From UBA1858 sp039182865 (GTDB taxonomy: Bacteria; Pseudomonadota; Gammaproteobacteria; UBA4575), in assembly GCA_039182865.1 (NCBI GenBank), contig JBCDBX010000001.1:1-64000 (forward strand): 64,000 bases of DNA. Reading direction: 5' to 3'. A model generated the notes under the pieces. The model was not told the DNA's origin and did no database searches. It was given only the letters and a program-made list of their open reading frames with translations. The position numbers and the translations under genes were made by a program. Below are positions 7,376 through 14,990 of the stretch, piece by piece (position 1 is the stretch's first letter; each line of letters begins with the position of its first letter).

Positions 7376-8314
7376 CTAAAAACTAAAACTAATTGAATCT
7401 TTTATATCAGACGAATTGATTATTAACATTAATACGCGATCTAAACCCACAGCCACACCCGCACAATCAGGCAAGCCATGTTGTTGCGCTACAATGAGCC
7501 GATAATCTACGTCAATTTCGGGAAGCTTACGTTGCTTTCTAATATCCAGATCTGTTTGAAAACGATCAAGCTGTTCTTTATGATCCGTGAGCTCAACATA
7601 GCCATTCGCCAGTTCTAATTCACCACAAAAGATTTCAAATCGCTCAGCTGTTTGCGGATTGTCTTGAGTTATTTTTGCAAGAACCGCCTGTGATGAAGGA
7701 TATTGATATACTATTGTTAGTGAATTTTTATCAAAAGTTTTTGTAACACAACGTGTAAACACAAAATCTAATAATTGATCTTTAGAAAAAGACTGTTGGA
7801 TTTGCAGACCATGTTCGGATGCAATAGATTTAAGTTTCTCATGAGTAAGCTCAGATAAACTTAAATCCATTACCTGCATACATGCTTGCTCATAGCTAAT
7901 ATAGCTGGGCTGATCTAACCTTGTAACAAGCAAACAGATTAAGTTTGCTGCTTCTTGCATAATTTCCTGCAAAGAAAAAGTTTTTCGATACCACTCAAGC
8001 ATGGTGAATTCAGGATTATGCAAAGGACCTTTTTCACTTTTACGAAATGATTTGCAGATTTGATAAATATCGGGACTTCCTGATGCAATTAAACGCTTCA
8101 TAGCATATTCAGGTGAGGTTTGCAGATAATACTTTTCATCACCTATCATCACCTCAAATGATTCGATATTGGGGTCCGTTACTGTATATCTATCAAGCAA
8201 AGGAGTTTCGACTTCTAGCAGGCCACGTTCAAGAAAAAACTCGCGCACTTGCATAAACATTTGAGCTCGCAGCCTGAGGGTTTCTAATGTGGTATTCGGC
8301 TGCCAATTTTGCAT
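7376..8314 (-). CDS. epmA: EF-P--(R)-beta-lysine ligase
   Basis: A 312-residue stand-alone class II lysyl-tRNA synthetase-like enzyme lacking the tRNA anticodon-binding domain. It activates (R)-beta-lysine and attaches it to the conserved lysine of elongation factor P. Motif 2 is visible as FRKSEKGPLHNPEFTMLEWY and motif 3 as GVAVGLDRVLMLI near the C-terminus. The length is as expected for EpmA (about 325 in E. coli). It follows efp on the same strand after 96 bases, and epmB, which makes the beta-lysine, is divergent just beyond efp, so the full modification pathway is grouped here. Confidence 0.95.
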   Translation of the reverse strand: MQNWQPNTTLETLRLRAQMFMQVREFFLERGLLEVETPLLDRYTVTDPNIESFEVMIGDEKYYLQTSPEYAMKRLIASGSPDIYQICKSFRKSEKGPLHNPEFTMLEWYRKTFSLQEIMQEAANLICLLVTRLDQPSYISYEQACMQVMDLSLSELTHEKLKSIASEHGLQIQQSFSKDQLLDFVFTRCVTKTFDKNSLTIVYQYPSSQAVLAKITQDNPQTAERFEIFCGELELANGYVELTDHKEQLDRFQTDLDIRKQRKLPEIDVDYRLIVAQQHGLPDCAGVAVGLDRVLMLIINSSDIKDSISFSF

Positions 8315-8410
8315 ATTAATTAAACTTGACGAGAGTCACGATTTTTTAATTAAATTCTGAAACTCGATTTATTTTAGGGTCATAGCAAATATTAGTCGAG
8401 ATAGAAAGAT

Positions 8411-8980
8411 CTATTCTTTTACACGCGATACATATTCACCTGTTCGCGTGTCAATCTTGATCACTTCACCTTCTTCAACAAATAGCGGGACTTTCACCAT
8501 AGCACCTGTTTCTAGCGTGGCGGGTTTTGTTGCGCCTTGGGCCGTATCCCCTTTCACCCCAGGATCGGACTGTGTGATTTTAAGTTCAACAAAATTTGGT
8601 GCACTCACGGATAGTGGTGCACCGTTATATAAAGTGACAGTGCATACATCATTATCCTTCAACCACTTTGCAGAATCGGCTACTGCAGTGGCATCCGCTG
8701 CATGCTGTTCATAGGTCTCTGGATGCATGAAATGCCATTGCTCGCCATCGTTATACAAGTACTGCATATCAGTTTCCATGACATCGGCACCTTCGACACT
8801 ATCTCCGGACTTGAATGTGCGATCAACTACACGACCAGTTTTTAAATTGCGCACTTTCACGCGATTAAATGCCTGACCTTTACCGGGCTTGACGAATTCA
8901 TTTTCGACGATTGTGTAGGGATCGCCATCCAACATGATTTTCAAACCTGACTTGAATTCATTTGTACTGTAGCTAGCCAT
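8411..8980 (-). CDS. efp: Translation elongation factor P
   Basis: A 189-residue three-domain factor that rescues ribosomes stalled on polyproline stretches. Domain I carries the loop PGKGQAF with K34, the residue modified by beta-lysine in EpmA/EpmB organisms. The signature around residue 150 (the PGVKGDTA... region) and the C-terminal RTGEYVSRVKE are typical. The gene is divergent from epmB with only 29 bases between start codons; this space and the first bases of epmB form a perfect 17-bp palindrome, so both may respond to one regulator. Confidence 0.97.
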   Translation of the reverse strand: MASYSTNEFKSGLKIMLDGDPYTIVENEFVKPGKGQAFNRVKVRNLKTGRVVDRTFKSGDSVEGADVMETDMQYLYNDGEQWHFMHPETYEQHAADATAVADSAKWLKDNDVCTVTLYNGAPLSVSAPNFVELKITQSDPGVKGDTAQGATKPATLETGAMVKVPLFVEEGEVIKIDTRTGEYVSRVKE

Positions 8981-9003
8981 AGAGATACTTCTAAATTGAA
9001 AGA

Positions 9004-9020
9004 CGCGCTATGATAGCGCG
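9004..9020. promoter_or_regulatory. Perfect 17-bp palindrome between efp and epmB
   Basis: CGCGCTAT-G-ATAGCGCG: 8-bp arms around a single central base, GC-rich in an AT-rich region. It lies 24 bases upstream of efp and covers the first candidate ATG of epmB (9010). If epmB really starts at the in-frame ATG at 9022, the palindrome is wholly intergenic. It looks like an operator for a dimeric regulator, or a hairpin at the 5' end of either transcript. Confidence 0.5.
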
Positions 9021-9996
9021 CATGCAAAGCTTGGAACATACCCCTGACTGGAAAAAAATATTCGCAAGCGAATATGTTGGCATGACTAATCTCGATTATT
9101 CATGTCTGGATATTAGTCAAGATGAACTTAAAGATATAAACACCCTCTTTCCAGTTCAACTCACGCAATCACTTTTAAGAAATCATTCCGCTAACAGCAA
9201 AGTACTGCGACAGTATTTACCAAGCAGACAAGAATTGATTAACCCTGTTGGCTACAATATTGACCCAGTTGGTGATCAACAGGCAACTCAACAAGATGGC
9301 ATCATTAAAAAGTACAAAAATCGAGTCTTGTTGATAACAACACATACCTGTCCAGTTCATTGCAGATACTGTTTTCGAAAAGATTACCCTTATGTAAAAG
9401 ATAACCCAAACTCACATCACTTTAAAAATGCTATATCTTTTATTGAAAAAGATTCCAGCATAAATGAGGTAATACTAAGTGGAGGAGACCCGCTCAGCTT
9501 ACAAGATGAGATGCTCTCACAATTATTCAAGACCCTTGAAAATATTCCTCACGTAAAGACTATTCGGATACATACAAAATTTCCCTCTATCATTCCTGAA
9601 AGACTTACCAATAAATTTTTAACTATGCTAGAAAAATGTAAGATAAATACAATCTGTGTATTTCATATCAATCATCCAGAAGAAATTACTAATAAGTTTT
9701 TTATCGTAGCTAAAAATATTCAAGCAACTGGAACAATCATGCTGAATCAGTCTGTATTATTAAAAGACGTTAACGACGATCACAAAATTTTAATTGAGCT
9801 GTCACATAAATTATTTTCTGCAGGGACACTCCCCTATTACCTACACATGCTTGACCCAGCGCGTGGCACGCATCATTTTCACGTAGAGAAGCGACAAGCA
9901 GAAGCAATTCTAGATTGTATGAAAAAAGAACTTCCTGGCTATTTAGTGCCCAAACTTGCTCAAGAAATAGCCGGAGAAATGAGCAAAATCTATTGA
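9010..9996 (+). CDS. epmB: EF-P (R)-beta-lysine synthase (lysine 2,3-aminomutase type)
   Basis: A 328-residue radical-SAM, PLP-dependent enzyme converting (S)-alpha-lysine to (R)-beta-lysine for EF-P. The cluster-binding motif is CPVHCRYC (C114, C118, C121), followed by FRK; ILSGGDPLSL is the SAM-binding glycine block. The C-terminal LVPKLAQEIAGE likely carries the PLP lysine. Its length is that of EpmB, far shorter than clostridial aminomutases. Two in-frame ATGs, 9010 and 9022, are possible; the second would leave the palindrome upstream. Divergent partner of efp. Confidence 0.95.
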   Translation: MIARMQSLEHTPDWKKIFASEYVGMTNLDYSCLDISQDELKDINTLFPVQLTQSLLRNHSANSKVLRQYLPSRQELINPVGYNIDPVGDQQATQQDGIIKKYKNRVLLITTHTCPVHCRYCFRKDYPYVKDNPNSHHFKNAISFIEKDSSINEVILSGGDPLSLQDEMLSQLFKTLENIPHVKTIRIHTKFPSIIPERLTNKFLTMLEKCKINTICVFHINHPEEITNKFFIVAKNIQATGTIMLNQSVLLKDVNDDHKILIELSHKLFSAGTLPYYLHMLDPARGTHHFHVEKRQAEAILDCMKKELPGYLVPKLAQEIAGEMSKIY

Positions 9997-10087
9997 ATCT
10001 AACTTACTATTTCTTAGATGTTTATCCAAAACTCTTACTATCTCATCACCCAGAATTTGTTGCTTAAACCGTCATTTTTTTGTTTAT

Positions 10088-10141
10088 CTCGATAGGCGGA
10101 CAGCCTCATCCGATAGGTAGCTAAGGTTCCTGCCGCTTTTT
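10088..10141 (+). ncRNA. Candidate structured leader or terminator-like RNA before the PilZ/FimX operon
   Basis: In the 202-base gap between epmB and the PilZ-like gene, GCGG-(A)-CAG (10096-10103) pairs with CTG-CCGC (10130-10136), enclosing CCT/AGG pairing (10104-10106 with 10124-10126) and a loop containing TAGGTAGC. Five Ts follow (10137-10141). The heptamer CGATAGG occurs twice, at 10090-10096 and 10111-10117. A TATAAAAT box lies at 10153-10160. It may be an epmB terminator, or an attenuator/riboswitch if transcription starts upstream. The loop and 3' arm resemble the 3' half of a type-I cyclic-di-GMP riboswitch, but the 5' GCACAGGGCAAACC-like half is not visible. Confidence 0.35.
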
Positions 10142-10198
10142 CAAGGGTCACACTATAAAATTGATGAACAGGAACACATCAAAATTTAAGGGAATATC

Positions 10199-11944
10199 AT
10201 GCTTCTGGATATGCAAATCTATATACCAAGTCAGGACCCGTTGGCTCATGAAGATTTCGCATTGACACCTCGAAAAGTTAAAAAGTGGATTAAGTCAGCA
10301 TCACTTGCTGATCCGCAAAAAGCAAGCACGGAATTAATCGAACTTATCTCCAATAGCAACCGTGTTACATTCCCAAGCAAGCAGCGCTACGCCTCATTAG
10401 AAATATTGGCGCCAATTTGTAAATCAATTTTAGCCCAACATAGTAAATCTTTATCTCATCAGACGTTTCCTCTATCAGGAAATGCCGTAAAAAGTCATAA
10501 TTTTCAGCAATCAATTTTAGCTGAAATAGCAATCTCTTATAAGATTATTATTGCTGAAGCTGTGCATGGTGATAACAGTCTCAATCAGAAGAAATTACTA
10601 TTATCACTTTTCAAGGCTATTTGTTGTTTAAAACAAGAATATGTTTCGAGCTTACTAACATATCAAAAAATCTCAGAAAACATCTGGCCTGATATCTGTC
10701 AGCTCTATCGTGTTGCAGAATTTTATGATTTTCAAAATCGTGTTGTTCAAGATAGAGAGCTTTCAGAAAAAACAACAATCGCAAATATTTTTAAGTATCT
10801 ATGCTCACTGACCATGATTTCATTCAATAAACTAAGGCAAGGTGAGGCAAGTGCTATTATAAAATTTTTAAACAAAAACTGTCAGCTAATCGAAATTCAA
10901 AGTAATCTTGAGACATTTACTGAAGATTATATTTATCTTGCTAATTTAGCGACTGGCAAACCGCCTTCGTACTACATACCTAGAGAAGTTCCCATATCTT
11001 CAGAGAACCGTTTTGTGCTTTATTCTTTATTCATAAATAAACTTTCTGAATTAAAGCAAAAGTATGTGCAGTCTCATTCATACTATCTACACTCTGATGA
11101 TGAGATTGATCCAGATCTTGCCAATCGTTTAATCGAAATGATAGGCAAGCCTACACAAAGAAGCAAAAAGCGCCTAAAAAGCAATCAAAAAGTTAAAGCT
11201 ATTATTTGCCTAGATAAGATTTTAGAGACTTTAAATCCTGAACAAGATGAGCCTGATCCCTTAGCTGAAGATTCTTATATTCTACATAGCATGGCCTTGT
11301 TACCGATTGAAGAAAAATCAAAAATTATTTTTGATGAATCAAAGACAGGAGACAGTCAATGTCTAGATATCTCTCAAAATCTTTCAGATATTTGGGAACA
11401 TGACTCAGAATTGAATTCTAAGAATGAACAACCTGAAGAAATAAAAAATAATGATGCCAATGAAACGGGAACCTGGAAAATCGATAACTATAGCTCAGGT
11501 GGGTTTTGCCTCACTTATGACACAGATGGAAGTTGCAAAACACGCGTTGGTGAAATCATCGCTATTCGTGACACAAACAACGCAGATCAAACCATTCAAT
11601 GGTTAACCGGAACAATTCGGTGGATGCAATGTGATCCACAGCATTCAAACCGAATTGGCGTTGAACTATTTGGTGCTGAATGCGCATTTATTACAATACA
11701 TACTAATAATAATGATTCGACTAAATATCATGGTCTTTTACTTAAGAAAATTGAAGATAATGAAAAGAAATTTAGCTTGTTAGTCCCTACTCGAGTAAGT
11801 TTTGATTCAAATGACATAGTTATACGTGGCAAGAAAAGTGAACGTAGTGCGATTCTAGGACAAACACTTGAAAAGACTAGCTCTTTTACACATTTTGAAA
11901 TACTTGAAATAGCGACACAGAATCAAGTTTTAAATAATTTATAA
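10199..11944 (+). CDS. Large PilZ-like domain protein, partner of the FimX-like receptor
   Basis: A 581-residue cytosolic protein. Residues 1-330 are helical with no recognised domain; 345-425 are acidic and low in order; about 423-500 resemble a PilZ domain, with NYSSGG (430-435) matching the (D/N)xSxxG motif, a preceding tryptophan strand and RIGVEL at the end. The usual upstream RxxxR of c-di-GMP-binding PilZ domains is not evident, so ligand binding is uncertain. The gene has AAGGGA five bases before its ATG and ends 12 bases before the FimX-like gene, so they form one unit. I recall an uncharacterised gene in the same place next to fimX in pseudomonads. A role in c-di-GMP control of type IV pili or motility is inference. 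Confidence 0.68.
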   Translation: MLLDMQIYIPSQDPLAHEDFALTPRKVKKWIKSASLADPQKASTELIELISNSNRVTFPSKQRYASLEILAPICKSILAQHSKSLSHQTFPLSGNAVKSHNFQQSILAEIAISYKIIIAEAVHGDNSLNQKKLLLSLFKAICCLKQEYVSSLLTYQKISENIWPDICQLYRVAEFYDFQNRVVQDRELSEKTTIANIFKYLCSLTMISFNKLRQGEASAIIKFLNKNCQLIEIQSNLETFTEDYIYLANLATGKPPSYYIPREVPISSENRFVLYSLFINKLSELKQKYVQSHSYYLHSDDEIDPDLANRLIEMIGKPTQRSKKRLKSNQKVKAIICLDKILETLNPEQDEPDPLAEDSYILHSMALLPIEEKSKIIFDESKTGDSQCLDISQNLSDIWEHDSELNSKNEQPEEIKNNDANETGTWKIDNYSSGGFCLTYDTDGSCKTRVGEIIAIRDTNNADQTIQWLTGTIRWMQCDPQHSNRIGVELFGAECAFITIHTNNNDSTKYHGLLLKKIEDNEKKFSLLVPTRVSFDSNDIVIRGKKSERSAILGQTLEKTSSFTHFEILEIATQNQVLNNL

Positions 11945-11956
11945 GCAGTATGCAGT

Positions 11957-14032
11957 ATGGATGAAGTATTAAAATTATTAGTACTTAGCAATAATGCTAA
12001 CAATGCAGATGATATTATCAGAACTGCCAAGTCTTCAGGGTTTGCAGTTCGTGATACTATTGTGTCATCCAAAGATGAGTTTTCTGACATATGCTCTTTT
12101 GTAGAACAATTCCATATTGCCATTATTTCTGATGACTTTGACCAGCTTAGCATTAATGAAGTTAGCTCTAGCCTCAAAAGTGATGAACATTATGTATCAC
12201 TCATTGCACTCAGCAATAATATTGCAGAGACTCAAGCTGAATCGATGTCAAATGGAGCTGATGCCGTTATCCCTGCAGATGATAAATCACAGCTGACACA
12301 TGCAATTACACAAATTGCAAAAACTGAATTATATATTCAGAATCTGCAATCCAAATCAGATGCATATGAGGATTTAAATCAACGCTACCAAAAAATTCTT
12401 AATATTTCGCAAGACGCTATTTGTTATATCCATGAAGGCTTGCACACCTATGTTAATAAATCCTACCTGAAATTATTTGGCATTGAGGATATGGAAGATG
12501 CAAGCGCTCTTTCGATTCTTGAACTTGTCAGCCCTGAGGATCATGATAACTTAAAAAATATTTTAAAAGACGTCCATAAAAATCAAAACTCAGGCGACAC
12601 TAAGCTAAATTTTAAAACTCAAAATAAAACACAGATTCTTCAAGCAACTTATGACCCAGTACTTGTTGAAGGAGAAATTTGTGCACAATTTGTTATTCAT
12701 TGGGAAATAGAAAGCTCTGAAGAGTTGCAGGAACAGATTAGTTATATCTCTGAAAGAGATCTTGAGACTGGCTTCTTTCATAGAAAGTCTATCATCGATA
12801 AATTACAAGAAGTTTTAAAACCAGACCGCAGTGAATTAGTCACACACACATTTGTACAAATCGATATAGCAAACCTTGATTACATTCAAGACCAACAAGG
12901 CGTTATTGCATTGGACCAGCTTAGCACACATATTGCGGATACACTTCAGTCATCTTGTGATGGTGAAGATCTGCTAGCAAAAATCACGGACAAGTCTTAT
13001 GGCATCCTCACGGATATTACTGACAGTGAGCAGTTAATTTTATTTGGAGAGAAATTACGTGAGAGATTTGATGATAATCCTTTAAAAGTTAATGGCATCA
13101 CCATCGAGCCTAAATTTTATATTGGTGCTGTTCATTTAGATGAAATGATCGAACAAGCCTCAGATGCGCTTGCTGCCTCTAAGCAGGCTTGTGACCACGC
13201 TAGCGAGCATGACCTTAATGAACTCTATTTATATCAAAGAGACCCTGCAACACTCACAGGAACAATGCTTGATCAAAAATGGGCAAATGAATTACAAGAA
13301 GCTATTGATGAGAATCGACTTAAACTTCAATTCCAACCGATTATTAGTACCAATAACGATAATATTGATCGCTATCAAGTTTATACTCAACTAATTAGTA
13401 GAGAAGGCACCAAAATTTCAGTTGCTGGGATTTTGCCCAGTATTGAACGCTCTGGTGTCTCTTCCATGTTTGATCGATGGGTCGTTGATTTATCATTGAT
13501 CAAACTTGCCGAGCATACGCAACATAATCCGAATTCACAGTTCTTTGTTAAGTTAACCGCAGGTGCGGTATCTGATGCTTCATTTATTCCATGGCTTAGC
13601 AAAAAGTGTACTAGTCGAGGCGTTGATCCTGAGAGAGTGATATTTGATTTGCGTGAAGATGTGGCTATCAATAATTTAAAAGAAACGAGATCATTCTCTA
13701 CAGAACTCAAGAAACTTGGTTTCCAAATTGCAATTGATTCATTCGGCATTGGGCAAGACCCCAGCAAAATACTGACCATGGTTCCTGCGGCTTATTTAAA
13801 ACTAAGCTTTCAGTTAGTCTCTGGGATTAAAGACAATGATGAGGAAAAAATTCAAGCCATCAGAAATATCTGCGAGGCCGCGAGTAATTCCGGTACCAAG
13901 ATAGTAGCGCAGTTTGTAGAAAACGCAGAAGTCTTATCACAATTATGGACAATGAATATTGACTATATAAGCGGTGATTTTTTCTGCAAAGTGGGTGCAA
14001 GCTTAGAGTACGACTTTTCAAGCGCTGCCTAG
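11957..14032 (+). CDS. fimX: FimX-like c-di-GMP receptor (REC-like, PAS, degenerate GGDEF and EAL)
   Basis: A 691-residue protein in the FimX order: receiver-like domain (1-120), PAS (about 140-250), GGDEF-type (255-425) and EAL-type (435-690). Both output domains look inactive: the GGDEF position reads TDKSY (344-348), the EAL position reads YQVYT (473-477), the DDFG metal motif is DSFG (594-597), and the late EGVE block is FVEN. The QFQPI block (458-462) is kept, consistent with binding rather than cleaving c-di-GMP. In Pseudomonas, FimX governs type IV pilus assembly and twitching. It shares an operon with the PilZ-like gene and overlaps htpX by four bases tail to tail. Confidence 0.83.
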   Translation: MDEVLKLLVLSNNANNADDIIRTAKSSGFAVRDTIVSSKDEFSDICSFVEQFHIAIISDDFDQLSINEVSSSLKSDEHYVSLIALSNNIAETQAESMSNGADAVIPADDKSQLTHAITQIAKTELYIQNLQSKSDAYEDLNQRYQKILNISQDAICYIHEGLHTYVNKSYLKLFGIEDMEDASALSILELVSPEDHDNLKNILKDVHKNQNSGDTKLNFKTQNKTQILQATYDPVLVEGEICAQFVIHWEIESSEELQEQISYISERDLETGFFHRKSIIDKLQEVLKPDRSELVTHTFVQIDIANLDYIQDQQGVIALDQLSTHIADTLQSSCDGEDLLAKITDKSYGILTDITDSEQLILFGEKLRERFDDNPLKVNGITIEPKFYIGAVHLDEMIEQASDALAASKQACDHASEHDLNELYLYQRDPATLTGTMLDQKWANELQEAIDENRLKLQFQPIISTNNDNIDRYQVYTQLISREGTKISVAGILPSIERSGVSSMFDRWVVDLSLIKLAEHTQHNPNSQFFVKLTAGAVSDASFIPWLSKKCTSRGVDPERVIFDLREDVAINNLKETRSFSTELKKLGFQIAIDSFGIGQDPSKILTMVPAAYLKLSFQLVSGIKDNDEEKIQAIRNICEAASNSGTKIVAQFVENAEVLSQLWTMNIDYISGDFFCKVGASLEYDFSSAA

Positions 14033-14913
14033 TTTTTTTCAAGAGCGGCAATTCTTTGCTCCAGTGGTGGATGCGACATCAATAAGCTTTTTAAGCCACT
14101 TGCGATTCCACCTGAAATTCCAAATGCTGCCATCTCTCCTGGCAAATCTTGAGGCTCGTGCACAGACTGTAAACGTCGCAACGCACTGATCATCTTCTGC
14201 TTACCTGCCAAACTAGCACCTCCAGCATCCGCACGAAACTCACGTTTACGAGAGAACCAGCTCGCAATGATCGCGGCAACAATTCCCAAAATTAACTCTG
14301 CAACAATACTACCAATGAAATAACCAGGCCCAATCCCTCTCTCAACCTTAAATACGACGCGATCAACCAACATGCCAATAATGCGTGAGAAGAAAATGAC
14401 GAATGTATTTAGCACACCTTGTAGTAACCCCATCGTTACCATATCTCCGTTCGCTACATGGCTAACTTCGTGACCAAGTACTGCCTCAACTTCATCTTGA
14501 TTCATGGATTGCATGAGTCCCGTACTGACTGCAACGAGTGCATCATTCTTTTTCATCCCAGTAGCAAATGCATTAGGTTGCGGTGAATCAAACACTCCAA
14601 CTTCTGGCATACCGATACCTGCCTGTTCTGCTTGGGTTTTAACCGTATCTAATAACCAACGTTCAGTATTATTTTTCGGCGTTTCAATTATTTGAACACC
14701 CATGCTTTTCTTAGCCATCCATTTAGATGCTGCTAAAGAAATAAAGGACCCACCAAATCCGAAGATCAAAGCCATAATTAAGAGACCGTTCATTTGCCCC
14801 ATCATGCCTTGTTCAGCAAGCCATTGATCCAAACCTAGTACGCGCGCGGAAACGCTAAGCACCGCAAGCACACTAAAGTTTGCTAATAAAAATAAGCCTA
14901 TTCTTGAAAACAT
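14029..14913 (-). CDS. htpX: Membrane zinc metalloprotease HtpX
   Basis: A 294-residue M48 peptidase that degrades misfolded inner-membrane proteins. Two N-terminal transmembrane helices (about 6-25 and 43-62) precede the catalytic domain with HEVSH (H148, E149, H152); the third ligand is likely the glutamate of REFRADAGG. Two more hydrophobic segments (about 165-215) follow the active site, as in the E. coli protein. Its last four bases overlap the end of the convergent fimX-like gene. It is 77 bases downstream of parC on the same strand, probably with its own promoter in that gap. Confidence 0.96.
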   Translation of the reverse strand: MFSRIGLFLLANFSVLAVLSVSARVLGLDQWLAEQGMMGQMNGLLIMALIFGFGGSFISLAASKWMAKKSMGVQIIETPKNNTERWLLDTVKTQAEQAGIGMPEVGVFDSPQPNAFATGMKKNDALVAVSTGLMQSMNQDEVEAVLGHEVSHVANGDMVTMGLLQGVLNTFVIFFSRIIGMLVDRVVFKVERGIGPGYFIGSIVAELILGIVAAIIASWFSRKREFRADAGGASLAGKQKMISALRRLQSVHEPQDLPGEMAAFGISGGIASGLKSLLMSHPPLEQRIAALEKN

Positions 14914-14990
14914 GATTGCCCCTGTAACAGATCCATAGCACTATAAGATAATGACTAAATTTTACAATTCAATAACACAGGTAGCATGGT

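Noticed and set aside
10000..10150. Complete type-I c-di-GMP riboswitch
   Set aside because: Only a loop and 3' arm with partial likeness are seen; the conserved 5' half is absent, so it is reported only as a structured leader candidate.
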